Positions 7,214 through 13,279 of a DNA stretch of 13,279 nucleotides are shown piece after piece (position 1 is the first letter of the stretch; each line of letters begins with the position of its first letter). The stretch comes from Succinivibrio sp. GTDB taxonomy: Bacteria; Pseudomonadota; Gammaproteobacteria; Enterobacterales; Succinivibrionaceae. A program made the translations under genes and the position numbers. Location of the stretch: positions 1 through 13,279 of the forward strand of contig JAGDBH010000002.1 of the NCBI GenBank assembly GCA_017959135.1, read 5' to 3'. The notes beneath the pieces were generated by a model, which had not been told where the DNA came from, did not search any database, and saw only the letters and a program-made list of their open reading frames with translations.

Positions 7214-7975
7214 ATGAGAAAACCTGTTGTAATGGGTAACTGGAAATTAAACGGCACCAAGTCAACCGTAACTGATTTAATCAAGGCATTCACTGGTGTT
7301 GCAAACGCAAATGAGAAGGTTGATGTAGCAATCTGCGCACCTGCTATTTTCATCGGTATGGTTGAGTCATTAGCAACTGGTTCAAAGCTACAGTGGGGTT
7401 CAGAGGACGTTGATGTTCACACTTCTGGTGCTTTCACTGGTGAGAATTCTCCTGTTATGATCAAGGAATTCGGTTCAACATACGCTATCGTAGGTCACTC
7501 AGAGCGTCGTGGCTACCACAACGAGTCAAACGAAGTTGTTGCTGCTAAGTTCAAGGCTGCTCAGGACAACGGTCTAGTACCAGTTCTATGCATCGGTGAG
7601 TCAGAGGCTGAGTACGATGCAGGCAAGACTCTTGAAGTTTGCCAGGCAGAAATCAAGGCTGTTATCGATCTATGCGGTATTGAAGCATTCAAGAATGCAA
7701 TCATTGCTTACGAGCCAATCTGGGCTATCGGTACCGGCAAGACTGCAACTCCTGAGATCGCTCAGAACGTTCACGCAGGTATCAGAGCTTTCTTAAAGAC
7801 CTTCAACGCAGAAGTTGCTGACGGCGTTCGTATCCTATACGGTGGTTCATGCAACGCTAAGACCGCTCCAGAGTTATTCGCTCAGAAGGACATCGACGGT
7901 GGTCTAATCGGTGGTGCTTCTCTAAAGGTTGCTGATTTCACTGCAATCATTGAAGCTGCTACAGCAAACGCATAA
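7214..7975 (+). CDS. tpiA: Triosephosphate isomerase
   Basis: A 253-residue TIM-barrel enzyme that interconverts dihydroxyacetone phosphate and glyceraldehyde 3-phosphate. The substrate-binding NWKLNG is at 9-14 with K11, the catalytic histidine H95 lies in VGHSERR, and the catalytic base E167 lies in AYEPIWAIGTGK, which also forms the mobile lid. The phosphate-binding YGGS (209-212) and GGAS (233-236) loops are present. Length is close to the E. coli enzyme. I use ATG 7214: it gives the usual MRKPVVMGNWK N-terminus and has GAGGG at 7201-7205 eight bases upstream. An in-frame TTG at 7199 overlaps that ribosome site and is not a credible start. Leucine codons are almost all CTA or TTA, with no CTG. 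pfkA follows after 25 bases, probably in the same transcript. Confidence 0.97.
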   Translation: MRKPVVMGNWKLNGTKSTVTDLIKAFTGVANANEKVDVAICAPAIFIGMVESLATGSKLQWGSEDVDVHTSGAFTGENSPVMIKEFGSTYAIVGHSERRGYHNESNEVVAAKFKAAQDNGLVPVLCIGESEAEYDAGKTLEVCQAEIKAVIDLCGIEAFKNAIIAYEPIWAIGTGKTATPEIAQNVHAGIRAFLKTFNAEVADGVRILYGGSCNAKTAPELFAQKDIDGGLIGGASLKVADFTAIIEAATANA

Positions 7976-8000
7976 ATATTATTAACGGATAAATAAAAGT

Positions 8001-8966
8001 ATGTCTATCAAGAAAATAGGTGTATTAACCTCAGGTGGTGATGCACCAGGAATGAATGCAGCTATTCGTGCTGTTGTTAGAACTGCGCTTTCTTACGGTT
8101 GGGAAGTTGTTGGTGTAATCGATGGTTACGCCGGCCTTCATGCTGGTAACTTTATTCAGCTGACCAGACGTTCAGTATCAGATCTTTTAAACCGTGGCGG
8201 TACCTTCTTAGGTACAGCACGTTTCCCACAGTTCAAGGATCCTAAGGTACGTGAGGAAGCTGTTGAGGTTATGAAGCAGAACGAAATCGACGCACTGGTT
8301 GTTATCGGTGGTGACGGTTCTTACATGGGCGCTAAGTTCATCTCTGAGCTAGGCTTCCCTTGCATCGGCTTACCAGGCACTATTGATAACGATATTGCTG
8401 GTACTGATGCTACTATCGGTTTTGATACTGCTTTAAATACTGCTGTTGAAGCTATTGATAAGCTGCGTGATACCTGCTCATCACACAAGAGAATCAGTGT
8501 TGTTGAGGTTATGGGTCATCACTGCGGTGACTTAGCTGTTTGTGCAGCTGTATCATGCGGTGTTGAGGCTGTTCTTGTTCCTGAAGTTAAGTGGGACAAG
8601 GATGAAGTTTATGCAAGCATCAAGAGATCAGTTGACGCTGGCAAGCGCCACGCTATCCTGGTTGTTTGTGAGCTTCAGACTGATGTTCATCAGATGGCTA
8701 AGGATCTTGAGGCTCTAACCGGTCTTGAGACTCGTGCTACCGTTCTAGGTCACATCCAGAGAGGTGGTACTCCATCAGCAGTTGATCGTGTATTAGCATC
8801 TCGTATGGGTTCTTATGCATGTGAGCTTCTGAAGTCAGGTGAGTCAGGCCGTTGTGTTGCTCTAAAGCGCGGTGAACTAGTTCACTACGACATCATCGAG
8901 TGCATCAACAGCATGAAGCACAAGTTCATGAAGACCACTTACGATCTAGCTTGCAGCTTAGGTTAA
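8001..8966 (+). CDS. pfkA: ATP-dependent 6-phosphofructokinase
   Basis: A 321-residue PfkA that phosphorylates fructose 6-phosphate to the 1,6-bisphosphate and controls glycolytic entry. The N-terminal [17 protein letters not shown] (7-23) is typical. GGDGS at 103-107, with Gly after the second Asp, and G126 before TIDND indicate ATP rather than pyrophosphate as phosphate donor. The catalytic base is D129 in TIDND (127-131). R164, the HIQRGG substrate motif and allosteric-site arginines equivalent to E. coli R21, R25, R54 and R154 are present. The usual MGR motif after VVEV reads MGHHCG (171-176), so the conserved Arg is His173. The start follows tpiA by 25 bases with a modest CGGAT ribosome site about ten bases upstream. 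Likely a tpiA-pfkA operon ended by the hairpin at 8986-9011. Confidence 0.96.
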   Translation: MSIKKIGVLTSGGDAPGMNAAIRAVVRTALSYGWEVVGVIDGYAGLHAGNFIQLTRRSVSDLLNRGGTFLGTARFPQFKDPKVREEAVEVMKQNEIDALVVIGGDGSYMGAKFISELGFPCIGLPGTIDNDIAGTDATIGFDTALNTAVEAIDKLRDTCSSHKRISVVEVMGHHCGDLAVCAAVSCGVEAVLVPEVKWDKDEVYASIKRSVDAGKRHAILVVCELQTDVHQMAKDLEALTGLETRATVLGHIQRGGTPSAVDRVLASRMGSYACELLKSGESGRCVALKRGELVHYDIIECINSMKHKFMKTTYDLACSLG

Positions 8967-8985
8967 TCAGTACTTCGTGTACATC

Positions 8986-9011
8986 ACAAAGCCCTCATCT
9001 GAGGGCTTTGT
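8986..9011. terminator. Terminator between convergent pfkA and the Sel1 operon
   Basis: ACAAAGCCCTCA (8986-8997) pairs perfectly with TGAGGGCTTTGT (9000-9011), giving a long GC-rich stem with a very short loop. It lies 19 bases after the pfkA stop and 42 bases past the end of the convergent gene at 9054. The extra T tract after the stem is poor on both strands, but the stem ends in CTTTGT, as in many bacterial terminators. It may act in both directions. Confidence 0.75.
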
Positions 9012-9053
9012 AGTATCTGTTTCAGGATTTTATTCTCTGAAGTTAAAAATCTA

Positions 9054-9332
9054 TTACTTTGGTGAACCTGTAAGAACGAATTTCACATTCCCCTGCAGAA
9101 CAGAAACAGCCTTATCAACATCCTCTGGCACCACACTCAGTCTGTAGATCATCTTTTCAATATGATTATTAAATCTCGCAGGATTGATACCAGCGCCACA
9201 GCAGACCAGCGGCACTTCCTCCGCTACGTATTCATAATATCTGATATGGTCTTTTTCCAGTATATCTTTTGCAATATTGAAATCGGCTTCATCTGAAGAC
9301 AGATAGACCGCAGTTTTCTTTTTTAAAAACAT
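9054..9332 (-). CDS. Small DUF2007-like putative signal-transducing protein
   Basis: A 92-residue protein with no signal peptide or membrane segment. The layout resembles the DUF2007 family (annotated as putative prokaryotic signal-transducing protein). It has a short beta strand near the N-terminus (TAVYLSS, 7-13), a helix beginning with EADFNIAKDILEKDHI (15-30), a strand, then a closing RLSVVPEDVDKAVSVLQ (64-80) of the type seen at the end of that fold. The match is by shape and a few residues, so it is tentative. An adjacent cysteine pair C44-C45 lies in the middle loop. The gene begins 16 bases after the Sel1 lipoprotein stop, with GGAG about six bases upstream of ATG, and is probably the last gene of that operon. 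Its role there is unknown. Confidence 0.6.
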   Translation of the reverse strand: MFLKKKTAVYLSSDEADFNIAKDILEKDHIRYYEYVAEEVPLVCCGAGINPARFNNHIEKMIYRLSVVPEDVDKAVSVLQGNVKFVLTGSPK

Positions 9333-9348
9333 AAAACACTCCAGGGAT

Positions 9349-10824
9349 TTACTCGTCCAGGGCCACCTTTGAGCCTAGACTCTTAAGATTCTTACAGCCA
9401 TCCTTACTTCCGAGCCTGCAGGCTTTTTCAAAGTATACAGAGGCTTTTTCAGGATCTGCCTTTCCTGAGATTCCATTCTTTAAAAGCAGACCTGAGAAAT
9501 TGCAGCTTTCGTTATGTCCATAGTCACAGGCCTGATTAAACAGCTCCTGTGATCTGGTGAAATTCTGTTTTACATACTGTCCGTAGGCATACATGATTGC
9601 AAGATTTGAACATGCTGTAGCATCACCTAAAGAACAGGAGTATTTGTAAAGATTAAACGCCTTTTTTAGATTGGTTTTATCCTGAGAGTTCTGATATAGA
9701 ACACCAAGATTCGTACAGCCTTTTACATTTTTGCCATTACAGCTCTTCTCAAAGTACCCCATTGCACGATTTAAGCCCTCTGTAGTCTTTTCATCGGCAT
9801 AATAGAGTCCAAGATTGGTACAGGCATTGGTATTGCCAAGAGAACAGCCTTTCTCAAAGCTGGCTATAGAATCATTATCCTCTGCATCAGCAGGAGCCAG
9901 ACCTTTAGACTGCAGAATTCCAAGTTCAAGACAGCCGTTGCCATCATTGTATCTGCAGGCCTTATGAAGGTACTTGTAGGCAAGAGCATAATCAAGATCA
10001 GCTCCCATGCCCTTCTCGTACATAATTCCAAGATTTGAACAGGAACGGGAATCATTTAGGGAACAGCCCTTTGAATACAGGGACATGGCTTCCTTATAAT
10101 CCATATTTACGCCGTAGCCGTTTATATAGAGATTAGCCAGATTAGCACAGGCATAACCAAGATTAAGATGACAGCCGATTGAAAAATACTCATTAGCCTT
10201 TGAGTAATCCTTACCGTCAATCAGGCCGGAGTAGTAAATGGCTCCGATGTTGGTACAGGACTGAGCATCATCAAGAGAGCAGCCGCGCTTATAGTAATCA
10301 AGGGCGGTGGCATAGTTCTTCTTAACGCCCTCTCCCCTCTCATACATAATGCCGGAGAAGAAACAGCCCTGACCGTCTGATAAGGTACAGGCCTTATCAA
10401 AATTGATTCTGGCTTTCTTCAGGTTGCGTCTGATTTCCTTACCCTGAGCCAGAAGTCCACCAAGATGGGTGCATGAAGGGCCATAGTCAAGGTTACAGCC
10501 TTTCTCAAAGAACTCCAGGGAACTTACCAGATCCGGATTTATCCCCGAATCATAATGCAGAAATTCCTGACCAATCTTGTCGCAGATTCTGCCATCCTTA
10601 AGCTCACATGCCTTAAGATATAGGGTATGACTCCTGTTTGGGGAAACCTCAACCTTCTCGCCATTTTCATCAATGCCGAGAAAATTGTTGTTGGCCGCCT
10701 GGGAGCAGGCTGCAGAATCGCCTTTTAAGCACTTCTTTTCCAAAAGCTCAGTATGAGAATCAAAACATCCGCTTATGAAAAACGAAGTGATGAAAAGACA
10801 GCAGGAGGCATTAAGCCATCTCAT
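9349..10824 (-). CDS. Sel1-repeat (Hcp-like) cysteine-rich lipoprotein
   Basis: A 491-residue envelope protein. The N-terminus is a lipoprotein signal, with hydrophobic residues 8-18 and lipobox ISGC, so C20 is the expected lipidated residue. The remainder is a solenoid of Sel1-like helical repeats of roughly 36 residues. I count thirteen cysteine pairs, from C32/C40 onward, and every pair has exactly seven residues between them, as in KGC-SLNDSRS-C. This regular pairing resembles the Helicobacter Hcp proteins, where each repeat carries an internal disulfide. Sel1 solenoids usually bind other proteins or cell-wall components; enzymatic activity cannot be inferred. The ATG has GAGGT seven bases upstream. 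It lies 23 bases after a second Sel1 gene and 16 bases before the small DUF2007-like gene, consistent with one operon. Confidence 0.9.
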   Translation of the reverse strand: MRWLNASCCLFITSFFISGCFDSHTELLEKKCLKGDSAACSQAANNNFLGIDENGEKVEVSPNRSHTLYLKACELKDGRICDKIGQEFLHYDSGINPDLVSSLEFFEKGCNLDYGPSCTHLGGLLAQGKEIRRNLKKARINFDKACTLSDGQGCFFSGIMYERGEGVKKNYATALDYYKRGCSLDDAQSCTNIGAIYYSGLIDGKDYSKANEYFSIGCHLNLGYACANLANLYINGYGVNMDYKEAMSLYSKGCSLNDSRSCSNLGIMYEKGMGADLDYALAYKYLHKACRYNDGNGCLELGILQSKGLAPADAEDNDSIASFEKGCSLGNTNACTNLGLYYADEKTTEGLNRAMGYFEKSCNGKNVKGCTNLGVLYQNSQDKTNLKKAFNLYKYSCSLGDATACSNLAIMYAYGQYVKQNFTRSQELFNQACDYGHNESCNFSGLLLKNGISGKADPEKASVYFEKACRLGSKDGCKNLKSLGSKVALDE

Positions 10825-10847
10825 ACAACTACCTCAAATACAGTTTT

Positions 10848-12188
10848 TTATCGTGTTTCTCTGAGCCTGAAATAATTTTCGCAGCCAAGAGGAGAACCTA
10901 AGGAGCAGGATTTTTTAATCAGAGCATCGGCCTTTTCCCGATCTCTGTTTATGCCCTTTCCGGTTAAATAGTGCTCGCCTAATTTGGCACAGCCAAGTCC
11001 TGCATTCTCAGAGCAGCTTTCGGTATACAGCATTAAAGCTCTCTGAAGGTCGGTCTGAACTCCCAGACCGTATTCATACATATATCCAAGCTGGGCACAA
11101 CCGGCAGAATTACCGTTATCGCAGCTTTTAGTAAACAGATCAACAGCTTTCAGGTAATCAGGTTTAATCTGTTCACCGCTCTTATACATGTCAGCAAGCA
11201 TATTGCAGCCAACAGAATCACCCAGATCACAGCTTTTTTCAAAAAGCCCCTTCGCCTTTATGCTATCGGCAGAAACGCCCCAGCCTTTTAAATATATTTC
11301 TCCCAAATATGAGCAGCCTAAAACTTCTTCTTTACTGCAGCTTTCATCAAAAAGAGCCTTTGCCTTTTCATAGTCAACCTTAACGCCGATGCCGTTGGCA
11401 TAGAAGTAGCCGACATTTGAGCAGGCATTAAGATTACCCAGCTTACAGCCCTTTTCAAAGGACATCAGTGACTTTTTCAGATTCCGACTGACACCAAGTC
11501 CGTTTTTCTCAAGATTGCCAAGTAAGGAACAGCCTGTGGCACTGTTACCGCTGCAGGCCTTAAGATAATACTCATAGGCCTTATTGTAATTCTTTTTACC
11601 AACGGTGCCTTCCTCGTACATCAGACCGATTTCAGCACAGCCGTCGTAGGCCTCAAGATCACAGGCCTTGGAAAAATAATGCTGAGCCTGTGAATAGCTG
11701 CTTTTTACCCCTTCACCAAAACGGTAGAGAGAACCGCATCTGACACAGGAATCTCCATTTCCCTCATCGCAGCTTCTGCGGAAAATTCCGATGGCACGGT
11801 TCAGATCAAATTCATCATTAAGACCGTCCAGTCTCATTCTTGCAAGAGCAAGACAGGCTTCCTTATTGTCTTTTTTGCAGGCCTTGCTGTATAGGGACAC
11901 AGCCTTTTCGTTATTTATATCCAGAAACTCTCCCTTAAGATACATCTGTGCTGCCACATTGCAGCTCTGATAATCCTGAAGAGCACAGGCCTTCTCAAAG
12001 GCAGCTGCTGCCTGAGGGGCTGTAATCGTATCAAGGTGCTCATAGTAATTAAGACCTAGGGTTACACAGGCGGATACATCATTATTCTCACAGTTGTTCT
12101 TAAGAGAAAACAGGTTATTGTCATCCGCATATGACAATGAGGAAAGGCAAAGAGAAAATGCAGTTAATACTAAAGTTATCTTTTTCAT
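10848..12188 (-). CDS. Secreted Sel1-repeat (Hcp-like) cysteine-rich protein
   Basis: A 446-residue protein with a Sec signal peptide: MKK, a hydrophobic core to about 18, and SYA before a probable cleavage after A21. There is no lipobox, so it should be soluble in the periplasm or exported further. The mature protein is a Sel1-like solenoid with twelve cysteine pairs, all spaced C-x7-C, plus one extra cysteine three residues after the fourth pair (SCVRCG). Repeats follow the form YFSKAC-DLEAYDG-C..LG.MYE.G.GV..NY.KA. The family resemblance is to Helicobacter Hcp proteins with one disulfide per repeat. It is the first gene of the minus-strand cluster, preceded by a terminator for the next Sel1 gene, so its promoter must lie in 12189-12295. 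The ribosome site is weak (AAGAA about six bases before ATG). Partner or ligand unknown. Confidence 0.9.
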   Translation of the reverse strand: MKKITLVLTAFSLCLSSLSYADDNNLFSLKNNCENNDVSACVTLGLNYYEHLDTITAPQAAAAFEKACALQDYQSCNVAAQMYLKGEFLDINNEKAVSLYSKACKKDNKEACLALARMRLDGLNDEFDLNRAIGIFRRSCDEGNGDSCVRCGSLYRFGEGVKSSYSQAQHYFSKACDLEAYDGCAEIGLMYEEGTVGKKNYNKAYEYYLKACSGNSATGCSLLGNLEKNGLGVSRNLKKSLMSFEKGCKLGNLNACSNVGYFYANGIGVKVDYEKAKALFDESCSKEEVLGCSYLGEIYLKGWGVSADSIKAKGLFEKSCDLGDSVGCNMLADMYKSGEQIKPDYLKAVDLFTKSCDNGNSAGCAQLGYMYEYGLGVQTDLQRALMLYTESCSENAGLGCAKLGEHYLTGKGINRDREKADALIKKSCSLGSPLGCENYFRLRETR

Positions 12189-12252
12189 AAGGATTCTTAC
12201 TAAACAGTTATTATCATTTTAAAATATAAAGACATTTTTCTGATCTTTTCTC

Positions 12253-12267
12253 TTTGTGCCTCACAAA
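12253..12267. promoter_or_regulatory. Short palindrome upstream of the Sel1 operon
   Basis: TTTGTG-CCT-CACAAA is a perfect 6-bp inverted repeat with a 3-base centre, 65 bases upstream of the ATG at 12188. Its position between the previous terminator and the gene suggests an operator, but no regulator is recognised. It does not have CRP-type spacing. Confidence 0.25.
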
Positions 12268-12286
12268 AACTAAAAAAAGCCCCACT

Positions 12287-12322
12287 TAAAATACAAAAGG
12301 ATCCGTTTTTTCCGAATCCTTT
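12287..12322 (-). terminator. Rho-independent terminator of the third Sel1 gene
   Basis: On the minus strand AAAGGATTCG (12322-12313) pairs with CGGATCCTTT (12305-12296), with one G-U wobble in RNA and an A-rich 7-base loop. It is followed by TGTATTTTA. It lies 26 bases past the stop of the gene ending at 12349 and isolates that gene from the next Sel1 gene. Confidence 0.82.
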
Positions 12323-12348
12323 CACACAATTAGAGCTTTTATTAAAAA

Positions 12349-13279
12349 CTATTTCTTCTCAGATGCAGCCGGCTGTGCCTCATGGACATTATCACTTTTC
12401 TCAATATGCTCACAGGCTGCAGCAGAGCCTACATCACAGGCCTTGGAGAATATTGTTGCCGCAACATTGTGACTCTTTTTAACGCCTTTACCTTTTTCAT
12501 AGCAGAGAGCCAGATTGTAGCATCCGGTTGAATCGTTACCATCACAGGCCTGCTTGAACAGATTGAAGGCTTTCTTCTCGTCGGCAGGAACGCCCCTGCC
12601 TTCTAAATAGATCTGACCTAAAGAGGTACAGCTTCTGATACTTCCAAACTCGCAGCCGGTACCAAATGCCTCTACGGCATTCTTCATCTTGCTCTTCTCT
12701 CCAAGATACATGGTTCCAAGCTTATGGCAGCTGATTGCATCTGCATTATCACAGGCCTTGCTGTAAAGATACTGAACCTTGTCACGGTTGTACTTAACGC
12801 CGATTTCATTCTCATAGAAGGCGGCAACGTAACGGCAGGAGCCGAATTCACCGTTTGAGCAGGCATAGTTCAGAAGCTTGAATGCCTTGAATTCATCTGT
12901 ATCAATCTCATCTGCAGCAAAATATCTGTAGCCCAGATTTGAGCAGGCATAGACATCACCCTCTGCACATGACTCCTTAATCAGTTTAATACCTCTGTTG
13001 ACTGTAACTCTGGTTCCGATACCTGAGACCTTCATCTCACCGTAGTATGCGCAGGCACGCAGATCCTTATCCTCTTCACAGTACTGTTTGAATAGCTCGT
13101 ATAGGGTATCGTAGTTGGTAGACTTTACTGCATAGTTGTAGATCTTGGCTGCACGCTGAACATCCTTTGGAACTCTATATGATTTGATTCTGGAGATAGC
13201 CCCCTTGTTGAATACCAGTGCAGAGCAGGCCACTTCATCACGACCGAAGTTACATGCCTTCTCGTAGTATTTGTCTGCC
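12349..13279 (-). CDS. Sel1-repeat (Hcp-like) cysteine-rich protein, partial at 5' end
   Basis: The reading frame stays open to the right edge of the window, so the true start and any signal peptide are outside. An in-frame GTG at 13233 is not a credible start: the codons upstream of it encode ADKYYEKACNFGRDE, the first half of a normal Sel1 repeat, and the GTG valine lies inside that repeat. About 310 residues are visible, with eight cysteine pairs. The six toward the C-terminus are spaced C-x7-C; the two nearest the edge are C-x8-C. One extra cysteine occurs in NLALC. The C-terminus ends in a short polar tail (EAQPAASEKK). By analogy with its two neighbours it is probably exported and disulfide-stapled, but localisation cannot be seen. 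It is a separate transcription unit with its own terminator. Confidence 0.88.
   Translation of the reverse strand, partial: ADKYYEKACNFGRDEVACSALVFNKGAISRIKSYRVPKDVQRAAKIYNYAVKSTNYDTLYELFKQYCEEDKDLRACAYYGEMKVSGIGTRVTVNRGIKLIKESCAEGDVYACSNLGYRYFAADEIDTDEFKAFKLLNYACSNGEFGSCRYVAAFYENEIGVKYNRDKVQYLYSKACDNADAISCHKLGTMYLGEKSKMKNAVEAFGTGCEFGSIRSCTSLGQIYLEGRGVPADEKKAFNLFKQACDGNDSTGCYNLALCYEKGKGVKKSHNVAATIFSKACDVGSAAACEHIEKSDNVHEAQPAASEKK

Noticed and set aside
12253..12267. CRP binding site
   Set aside because: The half-sites TTTGTG and CACAAA are separated by only 3 bases, whereas CRP sites are TGTGA-N6-TCACA.
13231..13233. GTG as start codon of the rightmost Sel1 gene
   Set aside because: The frame is open through the right edge, and the residues encoded upstream of the GTG form the first half of a standard Sel1 repeat. 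The gene is truncated by the window rather than starting here.
9349..13279. Recent tandem duplication of the Sel1 genes
   Set aside because: The proteins share the repeat pattern but differ widely in sequence and length, and I see no long nucleotide identity. Any duplication is old.

Overview
The window looks like a core-chromosome segment of a low-to-moderate GC gammaproteobacterium, most likely an anaerobe of the Succinivibrionaceae type. The grounds are a full enterobacterial-style thrABC operon whose ThrA is 820 residues, the same length as E. coli ThrA from memory, close PfkA and TpiA relatives, AT-rich spacers, and tandem cysteine-rich Sel1 (Hcp-like) genes. The family assignment is an inference. 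I see no tRNA, rRNA, CRISPR array, insertion sequence or phage gene.

Layout: (1) 16-1212, plus: an AAA-type ATPase of the DUF4143 family. (2) 1273-6043, minus: thrA-thrB-thrC, tightly packed, ended by a clear intrinsic terminator at 1261-1302. (3) 6044-6266: a divergent spacer with a candidate sigma-70 promoter for thrA. On the other strand it carries a well-spaced sigma-54-like -24/-12 element facing an unrecognised gene. (4) 6267-7016, plus: that gene, encoding a 249-residue protein with a cysteine cluster, one hydrophobic segment and a lysine-rich tail, followed by a perfect hairpin terminator. (5) 7214-8966, plus: tpiA-pfkA, a two-gene glycolytic unit with its own terminator. (6) 9054-12188, minus: three genes in a likely operon, in transcription order a secreted Sel1-repeat protein, a Sel1-repeat lipoprotein and a small DUF2007-like protein. 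(7) 12349-13279, minus: a third Sel1-repeat gene that runs off the right edge, with its own terminator.

Working together: ThrA makes homoserine from aspartate, ThrB phosphorylates it and ThrC converts it to threonine. TpiA and PfkA carry out neighbouring steps of upper glycolysis. The three Sel1 proteins share a near-invariant C-x7-C pair in every repeat, as in the disulfide-stapled Helicobacter cysteine-rich proteins. They probably form rigid extracytoplasmic solenoids of unknown function. All intergenic gaps are shorter than 300 bases.

The items most worth a second look are the sigma-54-type promoter with its unknown membrane-associated gene, the Hcp-like cluster, and an Arg-to-His change in a normally conserved PfkA active-site motif.
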